Of a stretch of 64,000 nucleotides of DNA, positions 1 to 10,505 are shown one piece after another (positions within the stretch are counted from its first letter, which is position 1; each line of letters begins with the position of its first letter). A program made the translations under genes and the position numbers. The notes under the pieces are model-generated. The model was not told where the DNA came from. It was given only the letters and a program-made list of their open reading frames with translations, and ran no database searches. The stretch covers positions 3,782,001 through 3,846,000 of the forward strand of contig NZ_LT605205.1 of NCBI RefSeq assembly GCF_900095135.1, read 5' to 3'. Source of the stretch: Proteiniphilum saccharofermentans (GTDB taxonomy: Bacteria; Bacteroidota; Bacteroidia; Bacteroidales; Dysgonomonadaceae).

Positions 1-937
1 GGGCGGCAGCTCCAATGGTGAATCCCCGGTATGCGCCATCAGACTCTGCCGGAATAGCGTATACGGGAAGCCTTGGGTCGTCCAGTTCAATCAACACGTT
101 GACCAACACATCACTTACCGCATGGTCGTCGCGGCCTTTGTAATCGGTATACCAGGGTTCCTCATAAGGATCGCTCCCCGGCCACCAGAAGAAAGCATTG
201 TCACTGTTACCCTCCATCACAGGATATCTGCCAGGATCTCCTAATATCTCTGACACAGTGGAACTTGCCAGGTTTTGATCTACGGAAGAAATCCTCATCG
301 CCAATCTTAACCGGAGAGAGTTTGCGAACTTTTGCCACTTTTCCGTATCGCCTTCGAAAAGAATATCTCCCTCACCCAATGATCCGCGGCTATTATCGGC
401 AAAAATATCTGCCGCTTCCTTCAATTCACTTAACAGGGCAGGATAAATATCCTCTTGTTTGTCATATTTAGGCAACAGCGTACCCTCTTTCATCTTCAAG
501 GCATCGGTATATGGTATATCTCTCCATGTGTCGGTTGCCGTCTGGAAGATAAAAACCCTTAATATTTTGGCAACTGCGAGCAGATTCTGATTATCATCCG
601 TTTCTGCTTTTGCCATGATTTCATTTACATTGTTCAGCGTCAGATATACATCGTACCATTTAGCTTCAACGATTCCCGGCCTGAAGAGATATCTTGCTTC
701 ATCGATATACTGGATCTTGGCTAAATGCCCCCCATAGGTCGACGGCTCGTTCATATCCGCCCAGACATCATTCAGGTTATCGGGCCAGTTGGTAAGCACG
801 AAAGCCAACACATTGGTTGCCGGTGCATCTTTTGCTCTATCCGGGTCTGTATTGATTTCTTCAAAGCTGTCGGTACATCCGGCCAGAAAAAGTATTGTGA
901 GAAATAACAGGCCAAATTTTGTTATATATTTTTTCAT
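1..937 (-). CDS. SusD/RagB-like outer-membrane lipoprotein, 3' end missing
   Basis: Open reading frame entering from the left edge; its stop lies outside the window. It starts at the ATG at 937. The product begins with a lipoprotein signal (lipobox LFLAGC), then TDSFEEINTDP, a start typical of SusD-like_2 family proteins. Such proteins sit on the outer-membrane surface as the ligand-binding lid of a SusC channel. It follows the susC gene at 1042-4317 by 104 bp on the same strand, so the two form a SusC-SusD pair. The substrate cannot be told from sequence. Confidence 0.85.
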   Translation of the reverse strand, partial: MKKYITKFGLLFLTILFLAGCTDSFEEINTDPDRAKDAPATNVLAFVLTNWPDNLNDVWADMNEPSTYGGHLAKIQYIDEARYLFRPGIVEAKWYDVYLTLNNVNEIMAKAETDDNQNLLAVAKILRVFIFQTATDTWRDIPYTDALKMKEGTLLPKYDKQEDIYPALLSELKEAADIFADNSRGSLGEGDILFEGDTEKWQKFANSLRLRLAMRISSVDQNLASSTVSEILGDPGRYPVMEGNSDNAFFWWPGSDPYEEPWYTDYKGRDDHAVSDVLVNVLIELDDPRLPVYAIPAESDGAYRGFTIGAAA

Positions 938-1041
938 ACGATTATTTTATTTGTTTACATTAATGTGTATGGAACTCGCTATAATCATGTTCCCGGGCGA
1001 GAACGGTTCTCATGCTCATTTCATATTCATCATATATTACA

Positions 1042-4000
1042 TTAGAACTTTAAATTCAACTTTATACCAATACTGCGTGAAGGGGGATAACTCGTTGTTT
1101 CTAATCCGACCCCATTGTTGTCCGCAGTTACCGTATTTTCCGGATCCAAGCCTGCCATATTGGATTTATGCAACCACAGGATAGCCAGATTAGTCCCAAC
1201 CAAAGAGACTGTACCGCCTTTCAGGAAGCCGGTTTCGGAAAACATTTTTTTCGGCAACTGGTACGACAGATAAGCCTCCCTCAATTTCAGGTAGGATCCA
1301 TCGTAAACGGACAACTCCCTGTTGGAGTAATAGGATTGAAAGAAATCCTGGGCACCCGTCACAATATCGTTTTCGGCAAATTGTGAATTTTGAATATCGG
1401 CTTCGTCCAGTTGTGTAATCTTCACAAATTTCTGATCGGTCATGAAATCTTTCCCCAGAATCAATCCATTTTCACGAAAATCATTTCTTGCGGTATATTC
1501 AAGAATACCGGAATAGGCGCCAAACATATTGGAGACGCTGAAAATGTCGCCTCCCTTTCTCATATCGAGCAAAAAGCCAAAACCGAAGTTTTTATAGGTG
1601 AAATCATTGCGTAGTCCACCTGACCAGTCAGGAGTAACATTCCCCAGTTTCATGTTGGTTTGTGTACGCGGGCGACCGGCGTCATTTACGATGATGGCAT
1701 TATCCGATTCCCTTCGAAGCATCCCGGTGCCATAAATTTCCCCCCAGGGAGCCCCGGGCCGGGCCTGAACAAAGGTGCTCCACTGGTTGCCGATCTCATA
1801 AGATTCCAGCTTTTCACCAGTATTAGGATCTGTATATAATTCATTGATCCTGCTTTTGTCCTTCGCCCAGTTAAGTGTCACATTCCATTCGAAATCGGTG
1901 GTTCTTACCGGAGTTCCCGTTAATTGCACTTCCACACCTTTATTGTTGAAGTTCCCGGCATTTACCAACATCGCATCATACCCTGTTGCCTTGGACACGG
2001 TAACCGAAAGTATCTGGTTGGTGGTCGTTTTGTTGTATAAAGCAATATCAAATCCAAGCCGCCCCTTAAACATACTGGCTTCCAAACCTATTTCTGAAGT
2101 TTCCACTTTTTCCGGCTCCAAAGTGGCGGGAGGAAAAGTCCTTGCCTGGTAATATTGGGTAATACCGTAAACGGTTGACGTTTCTGCTGTAAAATAGGGA
2201 TCAATCATATAAGCACCTGTGGCTGAACCTACCTGTGCCCAGGATGCTCTTAATTTCAGGAATGTGAAGAGATCAGAATCAAGATTAAAAGCATCCAGCG
2301 GCAAAAAGCTCATACTAATGGAGGGATAGGAAAACGGTGTCCGTAAAGTGGAAGACCAGTCTTTTCTTAAAGTACCGTCCATATAAATGAAATTTTGATA
2401 CCCTAAAGAGAGGGAAGCATACACACTATTGGTGCGAATCCGGGAATTATCCATGTTGGTGTATGGAGAGCCCTTGGCATTGCTTATCGTGAACAGGTCG
2501 GGGACTGTCAACGAATTAGCTCCAAGAATATTCCTTGACCAGTCTAAATTCCTGTAATTTGCACCGACAAACGCATTCACCGACAATTCCCCAAAATACT
2601 TATTGAAGTAAGCAATAAAATCCAGGTTCACCTCCGTATTTTTTTCATTGATCAGGCGGAACCAACCTCCATCCCACTGGCCTGCTCCGGCTAACATTTC
2701 GTTTGAACGGTAAGTGGTAATCGGATTCATTTCTGAATCATAATAATCTAACCCCATACGGCCTTCGAATCTCAAATATTCGGTCGGCTTAATAAATAAC
2801 GAGGTTTTACCGAACACCCTGTTTTTCTGGACAGAATTGGTGTTCTTATATAAACTCCAGTAAGGATTGTTGTGATAGTTACTGTTCCAGTTGTACGGAT
2901 ACCCGTTGGGCATATCCTCCTGCCAATGCGCTTCCAGATCTTTCATGTCTATCTGACGGCCTGTCCACTGACCGAGAGACTGCATCGGGTTGCTGGCATT
3001 ATACTCGGTGACCGGCAAATTATCGCTTTCCGTACGGGCATAGTTCAACACAAGGTCAAAATCCACCATTTCATGAATCTTCATCATCGAGTTCACATTT
3101 GCATTGTACCGTTTCAGGTCGGTATTCGGCAATGTTCCTTTTTGATCCCGAAAACCCAACGATAAACGCGTGGTAGCCCTCTCGGTGTTTGAAGTCAGCG
3201 AGACATTGTGACTCATGGTGTAACCTGTCCGGTAAAGGTCTTTCACATTATTCGGATTGGAAACCCATGGAGTAGGCTGATAAACACCATTTGCATCTAC
3301 AGGACTGTTGAACTGCGGTATCATCAAACCGATATCAAGGCGGGGACCCCAACTTTCATCCACGCCATCGTTGACGCCTCCTCCTAAACCATTCACATAT
3401 TTAAATCCATAACCGGGATCGTAACCACCCAATGCAAATTCCTGGTAACTACCGGTATAACCGTCCGCCTGGGCTTCCTTATAAAACCATTCATCACCCA
3501 GATAACCCTGCCCGTACTTATTCTGCATCCGCTGGATGCCATAGACCTGATCAGCATTAAAGTTGGCGTCATAGTCCACGGAAATTCCCTGTTTGTCCCT
3601 TGCTCCCGATTTTGTGGTAATTAAAATTACACCATGCCCGGCACGCATACCGTAAAGAGCAGCGGCAGCTCCACCTTTCAATACAGAAACAGATTCTATA
3701 TCCTGCGGATTCACATCGTTCAATCCACTACCAAAATCGACACTGTTTTGACGGGTGGTACTATTGGAAACCGGCACCCCATCTATTACAACAAGAGGCT
3801 GATTATCCCCCAACGAACTATTACCTCTTAATACGATACGCGATGAAGCCCCTAATTGCCCACCAGCCTGATTCACCTGCATCCCTGCAACTTTCCCGCT
3901 CAATGATGAGATAACGTTGGGTGATGCCGCTTTCACCAGTTCATCCGCATTTACGTTTTGCACAGCCGAACCAAGCGATTTTTTCTCTCTTGTAATACCC

Positions 4001-4317
4001 AAGGCGGTCACGATGACCTCATCAAGCATCTCGGCATCCTCACTCAAGACGACCCTTACATTTGCACTAACGGGTACTTCTTGTGTTTGAAATCCCACAT
4101 AGGAGATCACCAATATGCCACCGGCTGGAGCGGACAGGTCGAAATTTCCGTCCATATCGGTTACCGTTCCCTGCACGGTTCCTTTTATCTGGACCGTGGC
4201 ACCGATCACCGGCTCCCCTGCCTCATCCACAACCGTACCACGTACCTGTGTCTGGGCAGTTACAATCCCTATTCCAATAAGGAACAGGGTCAAAAACATA
4301 GTTAGCTTTCTTTTCAT
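1042..4317 (-). CDS. SusC/RagA-type TonB-linked outer-membrane transporter
   Basis: 1091 aa. Signal peptide to about residue 21 (ending VTAQ), a carboxypeptidase-regulatory-like domain (about 25-100, RGTVVDEAGEPVIGATVQ), a TonB-box-like stretch (DEVIVTALGI), a plug domain (VVIDGVPVSN; VSVLKGGAAAALYGMRAGHGVILITTKSG), then a long 22-strand-type beta barrel ending in a C-terminal Phe (IGIKLNLKF). It works with the downstream SusD to bring a bulky nutrient across the outer membrane with TonB/ExbBD energy. The first ~110 residues are very close to those of the SusC at 7332-10505, while the rest is different. Confidence 0.93.
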   Translation of the reverse strand: MKRKLTMFLTLFLIGIGIVTAQTQVRGTVVDEAGEPVIGATVQIKGTVQGTVTDMDGNFDLSAPAGGILVISYVGFQTQEVPVSANVRVVLSEDAEMLDEVIVTALGITREKKSLGSAVQNVNADELVKAASPNVISSLSGKVAGMQVNQAGGQLGASSRIVLRGNSSLGDNQPLVVIDGVPVSNSTTRQNSVDFGSGLNDVNPQDIESVSVLKGGAAAALYGMRAGHGVILITTKSGARDKQGISVDYDANFNADQVYGIQRMQNKYGQGYLGDEWFYKEAQADGYTGSYQEFALGGYDPGYGFKYVNGLGGGVNDGVDESWGPRLDIGLMIPQFNSPVDANGVYQPTPWVSNPNNVKDLYRTGYTMSHNVSLTSNTERATTRLSLGFRDQKGTLPNTDLKRYNANVNSMMKIHEMVDFDLVLNYARTESDNLPVTEYNASNPMQSLGQWTGRQIDMKDLEAHWQEDMPNGYPYNWNSNYHNNPYWSLYKNTNSVQKNRVFGKTSLFIKPTEYLRFEGRMGLDYYDSEMNPITTYRSNEMLAGAGQWDGGWFRLINEKNTEVNLDFIAYFNKYFGELSVNAFVGANYRNLDWSRNILGANSLTVPDLFTISNAKGSPYTNMDNSRIRTNSVYASLSLGYQNFIYMDGTLRKDWSSTLRTPFSYPSISMSFLPLDAFNLDSDLFTFLKLRASWAQVGSATGAYMIDPYFTAETSTVYGITQYYQARTFPPATLEPEKVETSEIGLEASMFKGRLGFDIALYNKTTTNQILSVTVSKATGYDAMLVNAGNFNNKGVEVQLTGTPVRTTDFEWNVTLNWAKDKSRINELYTDPNTGEKLESYEIGNQWSTFVQARPGAPWGEIYGTGMLRRESDNAIIVNDAGRPRTQTNMKLGNVTPDWSGGLRNDFTYKNFGFGFLLDMRKGGDIFSVSNMFGAYSGILEYTARNDFRENGLILGKDFMTDQKFVKITQLDEADIQNSQFAENDIVTGAQDFFQSYYSNRELSVYDGSYLKLREAYLSYQLPKKMFSETGFLKGGTVSLVGTNLAILWLHKSNMAGLDPENTVTADNNGVGLETTSYPPSRSIGIKLNLKF

Positions 4318-4412
4318 ACTCTATTTTTTTAAAATTAAATGATTCAAAAGATATATAATACCTTTTTTCTTTATAAAACCTAAACAATCTACCTTTTTAA
4401 CATTTTAGAGTA

Positions 4413-4420
4413 CAAAAATA
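4413..4420 (-). promoter_or_regulatory. possible -7 element for susC at 4317
   Basis: On the minus strand this reads TATTTTTG, matching the Bacteroidetes -7 consensus TAnnTTTG. It lies about 95 bp upstream of the susC start. No well-spaced -33 TTTG is clear. The rest of the 4318-4671 gap is AT-rich and holds only the terminator at 4556-4591. Confidence 0.35.
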
Positions 4421-4555
4421 AATCATATTAATCAAATAACGCCTATTTAATGTGTTAAAAGGATATTTTTTAACATTAACTTTTTGGAGGGTAATAAGAA
4501 AATTTTGCTTCTCCATCGCTACCCTTTACCTGTGTCTCTGGCTCCGGGTTACCAT

Positions 4556-4591
4556 AAAAAAAACAGGGCGGGGAATCACTCCTGGCCCTGT
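4556..4591 (-). terminator. intrinsic terminator after the susCD-lipoprotein operon
   Basis: Read on the minus strand: ACAGGGC, a 15-nt loop, GCCCTGT, then eight T. It lies about 80 bp after the stop of the lipoprotein gene at 4672, so it should end the 10505-to-4672 transcript before the next susC. Confidence 0.75.
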
Positions 4592-4671
4592 CCGTCCTTT
4601 CAATAGTGTTTAATTTAACGTAGAGTTTATATTAATTGAAAGGGTATCTATATTTCGTGTAATTATAATCC

Positions 4672-5607
4672 TTATTTACCCAACACAATTGTCCAGGTAC
4701 CTGAGAATGTTCCGGCATCAACTGATGCTGTTGCTTCAAAGGAAATCTTTGTATCACAGGCATTCACTATTCCCGTACCATTTCCAAAAGCGAAGTTATT
4801 ATAAGCGGGATTGCCCCACCAAACACCTGAATTTGGCACCAGGATTTGTTTATCAAAGGAGATAGAATAATCCACGGGGTTAACCTTAATAATCAAAGGA
4901 TTAGTTGCTTCCCCATTAAACAAACCCGCAATGCTCAATTCAGTATCTGATATTTTTGTCACTTCCACTTCGTGAGGGACTTCTTCCCACCAGGTATCCT
5001 CAGTGACGATACAAGTTCCGACGAAATCGTCTAAGACCAACTCACACACTACAGAATAACGTACATTGTATGAATATGCTCTACCGTTAACCCTCCAACC
5101 GGTTAATATTCTATTATTAAATCCGGTATGTTCAGTCCAACCGGGAACAACATAATCATCCTTCAATACCGCATTGGTAGTAAAGTAAAGTGTTTCTCCA
5201 ATATCCGGTGTAGTAAGTCCAAATTTGCTATAAACATCGGCCATATCGATAGTAATCTCTGTAGGAAAAGTAGTGATATTGTCTACAACAACTTTAGCAT
5301 CTCTTACAGTCTTGGTCCTATCCGGATTATCTTCGGTAGGGTCTGGAAGAACTCTTTCCAATACAGCAAACAACTGTCCATGTTTCAAGAAAGAATAATC
5401 GCCCTGCTGTTCAGGTATAGACAGCATTACTTTAAAATTCCCATCGGTCTGGCCTCTATATAACACACCATCCGTACCTTCAGAGCGCACTATATCTATT
5501 GCTACTCCTCTTTTTACATCATCAATGGGATAAGGCAATTCCTTGTCACAACTTTGTGCCGCAAAAAGCAAGGGCAGTATGAATAATATCAAATATATTT
5601 TTTTCAT
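4672..5607 (-). CDS. lipoprotein of unknown function in a SusCD operon
   Basis: 311 aa with a clear lipoprotein signal (FAAQSC at about residue 20). I do not recognise the family. The body looks like a surface beta-sandwich protein: many aromatic and Gly/Asp residues, no catalytic motif that I can name, and a C-terminal stretch (FEATASVDAGTFSGTW) like those in accessory surface lipoproteins. It lies 21 bp after the SusD gene and before a terminator, so it is the last gene of the susC-susD operon. By position it is probably a SusE/F-like accessory ligand-binding lipoprotein; this is inference from context only. Confidence 0.7.
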   Translation of the reverse strand: MKKIYLILFILPLLFAAQSCDKELPYPIDDVKRGVAIDIVRSEGTDGVLYRGQTDGNFKVMLSIPEQQGDYSFLKHGQLFAVLERVLPDPTEDNPDRTKTVRDAKVVVDNITTFPTEITIDMADVYSKFGLTTPDIGETLYFTTNAVLKDDYVVPGWTEHTGFNNRILTGWRVNGRAYSYNVRYSVVCELVLDDFVGTCIVTEDTWWEEVPHEVEVTKISDTELSIAGLFNGEATNPLIIKVNPVDYSISFDKQILVPNSGVWWGNPAYNNFAFGNGTGIVNACDTKISFEATASVDAGTFSGTWTIVLGK

Positions 5608-5628
5608 ATTTTCTTTGTTTTTAAATTA

Positions 5629-7317
5629 TTATTTATCCCAGAACACAAGGGGTACTGATACGTCATTCTTTTGCGGCATATTCGGATTTAACTCAGTTTC
5701 CGAATTGGTCGGATAGTAAAGCGAACGCGGGTAAGATGCCGGGGTGGAAAGTTCCACTCTCGCATCCGATTTCTCAGTATCACCACTTGGGTTAACGCCA
5801 TATCCCGGCTCTTGTGTGTTATTGGGATTAAACAATACCGGGTAACCTGTGCGACGATAATCGGTATATGCGTCTATTGGATTCATAAAGTTATGGATCC
5901 ATTTCTGGGTCATCACGATCCTCATTTTTCCTTCCGCATTAGCCGCATCATACTTTGCCAGTATCGCATCAATATATTCCGCTCTATCTTCAGCCGAAAT
6001 CTTAGGGGCAGAGTTATTAGCTTTTTCATTTTCGTCAACCACACTATGGATGTGATCGATGGCTTCACTTATACCTTCACTCAAAAGAGTTCTGGCATCA
6101 CCCGTGGTTTCACCGGCGAGAACAAGCTCCGTCAACATAAATTTAAGAGCAGCATAAGTTATCATTTTATGTGGAGCAATACCTGTAGCATTTGCAAGAG
6201 TAACACTACCTCCGTTACCATCATCATACTTACCACCAATAGGATATACTCCATATTTGGTCATTTGGTTACGATTATCCGCACCTGCGTTAGGCCCCAT
6301 GGTGGCAAAAAATATTGACAAAAAGTTTCCGTTCCGATACTCATAATTATTGGTAGGCACATCACTGTCCTTCATTTGATTATAAAAATAGTAGGGAACC
6401 CGCGGGTCTTTTATCCCCGCGAAAGGATTGTCCGTAGTATTATAGGTCTGACCCATCATCGTTTCATAGAAGAATGGACTGACAAAGTGCGTATGTTGTC
6501 CCGTATACGATGAAAAAGCCGGATGGCGTTCATCTCTGGGACTGGTGTTATTGCTATACCAGAACTGAAAATCTTCATTTTTTCCAATAAATGCATTTTC
6601 TGAGATCAAGGCGTTAAATTTACCTTGCCAGTCTGTGATATCAGATTTCGCTTTACGCGAATGCAATAATAGTCTCAATTTAATGGTGTTATTCAATCTA
6701 ACCCATTTAGCCACATCTCCGCCATAAAAGAAATCGTCTTTGCCCGGCTTTAAAGCGTTGGCTGCACTAGTATTTTGCAAATCTCCACGCCCCTCTTCCA
6801 ACAGTGCAATAAGTGCATTATAAATATCCTTGCTGCTATCCGGCGCTGGCGCTGTGAGTCCGGGAACATTAAACTCTGAGAAAGGGATATCACCCCAAAC
6901 GTCTACCATCACCGAAAAGGCATATGCTTTCAAAGTTTTGGCAATACCGGCATAAATCAGATTTTCATCCGGTTCTGCATATTCTATAATTGCCTCATAA
7001 TCATTCAAAACATAAGTATAAAAATAATTCCATGAATTGAACGGATTATTCGCCGTAGGCCCCATTCCATAATTCGAATCTTCACGGGGATTCAAATAGT
7101 GTACATACGAACTCAAACCATAACCGATAAAATTCCCCTGACTTAATGCCTGCACCATAAAATATTGGCTACCCGAAAGAAGCTGATTCAATTCAGGGGT
7201 CGTTGGGCTATTAGGGCTTTTGTTTATATCAAGGTAGTCTTTTGTACAGCCTCCCAGATATATAACAATGGATAAAGCCAAAAAAAGTTTTACTATATTT
7301 TTCATCTTTATAATCAT
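5629..7317 (-). CDS. SusD/RagB-family nutrient-binding lipoprotein
   Basis: 562 aa at most. The second Met (start at 7305, MKNIVKLF) gives a more usual signal peptide with lipobox IYLGGC. SusD-like features are the N-terminal TKDYLDINKSPN, the helical TPR-like core (YAGIAKTLKAYAFSVMVDVWGDIPFSEF, about 125-150) and the C-terminal TQKWIHNFMNPIDAYTDYRRTGYP segment. It is the lid partner of the SusC encoded 14 bp upstream. It is of the SusD-like_2 type rather than classical SusD. The ligand is unknown. Confidence 0.92.
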   Translation of the reverse strand: MIIKMKNIVKLFLALSIVIYLGGCTKDYLDINKSPNSPTTPELNQLLSGSQYFMVQALSQGNFIGYGLSSYVHYLNPREDSNYGMGPTANNPFNSWNYFYTYVLNDYEAIIEYAEPDENLIYAGIAKTLKAYAFSVMVDVWGDIPFSEFNVPGLTAPAPDSSKDIYNALIALLEEGRGDLQNTSAANALKPGKDDFFYGGDVAKWVRLNNTIKLRLLLHSRKAKSDITDWQGKFNALISENAFIGKNEDFQFWYSNNTSPRDERHPAFSSYTGQHTHFVSPFFYETMMGQTYNTTDNPFAGIKDPRVPYYFYNQMKDSDVPTNNYEYRNGNFLSIFFATMGPNAGADNRNQMTKYGVYPIGGKYDDGNGGSVTLANATGIAPHKMITYAALKFMLTELVLAGETTGDARTLLSEGISEAIDHIHSVVDENEKANNSAPKISAEDRAEYIDAILAKYDAANAEGKMRIVMTQKWIHNFMNPIDAYTDYRRTGYPVLFNPNNTQEPGYGVNPSGDTEKSDARVELSTPASYPRSLYYPTNSETELNPNMPQKNDVSVPLVFWDK

Positions 7318-7331
7318 TTAAAAATTCGTTA

Positions 7332-10300
7332 TCAGAATGTCAATCTCGCATTGAATGCTATCCTTCTTGTGGAAGGGGCACTTTCACGGTCAATACCCTG
7401 TACGTTTCCGCTACCAAAAGCATTGGATCCCGGGTCATAATTGGTATATTTCGGAAATCCGGGAGCAAAATACCAAAGGTTCCTTCCCACCACTGACAGA
7501 TTTACTGAACCGAGGAATGTGTTCCGCAGCCACTTTTCAGGAAGATCATATCCAAACGATACTTCGCTCAGACGGAATACGGTTGCATCAAAAGTATTGA
7601 ATTCATGGACACTATTAATAGAGAATGTATTCCCTTCTGATGGAGAGAACCACAAATCGTTTTCCGACAACTGAATCGTATTTGGTATTTTATTTCCATT
7701 TGCGTCCTTCAAAGGCTCCCTTGTATTTGGGTCACCCAACACACCGGGTAGAATACGCGTACCCAAACGGTCTTCGGTATCCTTAGTCAAACCACGCCCC
7801 AGAAGGTCTGAAGCAGGCCCTGAAGACAAGACACCACCAACCCTGGCGTCAAAAATTACGCCCAAAGAGAATCTTTTGTAGCTAAATGTATTGTTAACCG
7901 ACAGCCTGAAATCGGGATAAGGATCTCCCAAGTCACCCAGTTCGGTTTCTGCTATATAAGCTCCACTATTGGGATTCACAAGCATATTCCCTTCATCATC
8001 CCGGGCAATCACTGTACCACGGAGAAATCCATATGGAAGACCTGGTTTCAAAGTAGGTTGCGGTTCGGAAGTAGAACCCGTGGATAGGGTGATTTGTTCT
8101 ACGCCATCAACCAACGAAATAACTTTACTGATGTTCTTTGTAAAAGTACCGGTTATATCCCATTTGAATGAGTTTCTTAAATTCACCGGCACAAAGTTGA
8201 CCCCTATCTCTACCCCTTTGTTATTCAATTCGCCGAAGTTGGTGTAATAGGTCCTTGATCCTGTGGAAGAGGGTAAACTTAACGGAGCTATCTGATCAGT
8301 CGTTGATCTGTTGTACCATGTGAAATCTATACCAATACGATTCTGGAAAAACCGCAATTCTGCTCCCAACTCAACCTCAGTAGTAAACTCAGGTTTTAAT
8401 TCAGGATCATAAGAAGTTGTGGGCAACAACATGATAGGATTGCCCCCAAATGGAGTATCCTGAAGATAGGTTCCATTTACATAATACGGGGATGCATCGT
8501 TACCCACACGTCCCCAGGCTAAACGCACTTTACCAAAGTCCAGGATATCGGAATTGAGTTCAAAAGCATCACTAAACACAAACGAACCGGTAACTGCCGG
8601 ATAATAGTAACTGTTGTTTTGTATCGGCAAAGTGGAAGAGTGGTCGTTACGCAAAGTAAGATTCAAAAAAGCATAATTCTTGTAATCCAACAAAGCATCA
8701 GCATATATCGCCCATAACCTTCTTTTGCTTGTAGACTCTCCCGCTGTTTGTTCCTGCGTATTACCCACATTATATATGCCTTTGAATATCATTATATTAC
8801 CCTCCTGGTCAGCCCTATGGGTCGTCCGTTGATTGACATTATGTCCAACAGTAACTCTTAAATTATAGTCCTCATTAAACTTATGTTTGAAGGTTAGATT
8901 AAAATTCGACTCGATCTCCTGTGTAGTATAGCTGTCATTGGTAATCTGCCCTTGCCCTGCAAAACCAGAAGGGCCTACTGATCCAATATTGATTACCTGC
9001 TTACGATCCATCTCATATTGATTCCAACCGAATTGATAACCTGCCGACAACCAATCGGTAAAATCATAAGCGGCATTTACCGTACTGACAGTACGATCCA
9101 TCACACTGGTGATAGTATTGTATTTCCAAGACCATAATGGATTGTCAACACCACCGAAAGCCATTAAGTTTCTTCCGTCAGGCGTTTCGTAGGGCAAATT
9201 CGGGAGATCCACATTTCGCGGCACCAACATGGCACGAGCAAAAGAACTCACCGAGCCACCGTAATTTCCGGCACCAAAGAAAGGTCCATTCTGGACTGTC
9301 CTCGAATAGGATACAGTTCCTCCGACGGTAAGGCCATTATCCAGTTTTTGATTTCCCCCTACACTGAATGAGGTACGATCGAATTCGGAATAAGGCACAT
9401 AACCATCCTGAGCAAGATTGGAGACCGTAATACTGAAATTACCTTTATCATTGTAACTCATGATATTCACAGAATTATCCAAAACACTACCATTCCTGAA
9501 CAGATCCTTCACATTATTCGGATATGCCTGATAGGGAATTCTTGGTCCCAATTCTGGATAAACAGCATTAATGGTCGAGTACAAAGGTATGGTTTCATTT
9601 CCTGGAGAACCAAAAGCCGGCCCCCAAGAACCGTTCGCATTGGAATAGGTGAAATTAGATCCTTGTCCATAAGTATTCTGATACTCGGGAAGTGAAGCAA
9701 TCGATTCTGTAGTATAGGAAGAGGTTAATGTTACTTCAAATCCTTTTTGGGATGGACGTACTCTTTTACTTCCTGCTTTTGTGGTGATCAGAATAACACC
9801 ATTGGCGGCACGGCTACCATAAAGGGCTGCAGCGGCGGCACCTTTCAATACGGTCATACTCTCGATATCGTTGGGATCGAGGGTGGCAAGACCAGTTCCG
9901 TATGCACCTGCGGTGGTTAACCTATTCCCTGTAGTTACCTCTGAATTACTGTAAGGAAGACCATCCACAACATATAACGGGTCATTGTTTCCTAAAAATG
10001 AAGAGTTTCCCCTGATCAGTACTTTCGTGGCACTACCGGGCGTAGCCGAAGAGGCTCCCACATGCACACCGGGGATTTTACCATCTAACGAACGGAAAAG
10101 GTCTGGCTCCGCTTTCTGAATAGCTTCAGCCGGATCAACAATCGTCTGTCCATAGCCTGCAGCACGCGGCGGACGTGTTATACCCATGGCTCCCACAATA
10201 ACCACTTCGCTTAGTAATTGTGCATCTGAAACCATTACTACCCGTACACTCGCACTTACCGGTACTTCCTGAGTTTGCATCCCCACATAGGAAATAACCA

Positions 10301-10505
10301 ACGTACCACCCGCAGGGGCCGAGAGGTTAAAATTCCCGTCGATATCGGAAACGGTTCCCTGCGACGTTCCTTTGAGTTGGATGGTAGCACCAATCACAGG
10401 TTCGCCCGTTTCATCCACCACGGTACCCCGTACCTGTGTCTGAGCCGTTACAATCCCTATCCCAATAAAGAACAGGGCTAAAAACATCATTAGCTTTCTT
10501 TTCAT
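7332..10505 (-). CDS. SusC/RagA-type TonB-linked outer-membrane transporter
   Basis: 1057 aa. Signal peptide ending VTAQ, carboxypeptidase-like regulatory domain (about 25-100), TonB-box-like SEVVIVGAMGI, plug (LYVVDGLPYSN; MTVLKGAAAAALYGSRAANGVILITTKAG), then a beta barrel ending AFNARLTF. It heads the operon susC-susD-lipoprotein (7332-10505, 5629-7317, 4672-5607), with very short spacers. Its first ~100 codons nearly duplicate those of the susC at 1042-4317, suggesting duplication or gene conversion of the 5' segment. The substrate is unknown. Confidence 0.94.
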   Translation of the reverse strand: MKRKLMMFLALFFIGIGIVTAQTQVRGTVVDETGEPVIGATIQLKGTSQGTVSDIDGNFNLSAPAGGTLVISYVGMQTQEVPVSASVRVVMVSDAQLLSEVVIVGAMGITRPPRAAGYGQTIVDPAEAIQKAEPDLFRSLDGKIPGVHVGASSATPGSATKVLIRGNSSFLGNNDPLYVVDGLPYSNSEVTTGNRLTTAGAYGTGLATLDPNDIESMTVLKGAAAAALYGSRAANGVILITTKAGSKRVRPSQKGFEVTLTSSYTTESIASLPEYQNTYGQGSNFTYSNANGSWGPAFGSPGNETIPLYSTINAVYPELGPRIPYQAYPNNVKDLFRNGSVLDNSVNIMSYNDKGNFSITVSNLAQDGYVPYSEFDRTSFSVGGNQKLDNGLTVGGTVSYSRTVQNGPFFGAGNYGGSVSSFARAMLVPRNVDLPNLPYETPDGRNLMAFGGVDNPLWSWKYNTITSVMDRTVSTVNAAYDFTDWLSAGYQFGWNQYEMDRKQVINIGSVGPSGFAGQGQITNDSYTTQEIESNFNLTFKHKFNEDYNLRVTVGHNVNQRTTHRADQEGNIMIFKGIYNVGNTQEQTAGESTSKRRLWAIYADALLDYKNYAFLNLTLRNDHSSTLPIQNNSYYYPAVTGSFVFSDAFELNSDILDFGKVRLAWGRVGNDASPYYVNGTYLQDTPFGGNPIMLLPTTSYDPELKPEFTTEVELGAELRFFQNRIGIDFTWYNRSTTDQIAPLSLPSSTGSRTYYTNFGELNNKGVEIGVNFVPVNLRNSFKWDITGTFTKNISKVISLVDGVEQITLSTGSTSEPQPTLKPGLPYGFLRGTVIARDDEGNMLVNPNSGAYIAETELGDLGDPYPDFRLSVNNTFSYKRFSLGVIFDARVGGVLSSGPASDLLGRGLTKDTEDRLGTRILPGVLGDPNTREPLKDANGNKIPNTIQLSENDLWFSPSEGNTFSINSVHEFNTFDATVFRLSEVSFGYDLPEKWLRNTFLGSVNLSVVGRNLWYFAPGFPKYTNYDPGSNAFGSGNVQGIDRESAPSTRRIAFNARLTF

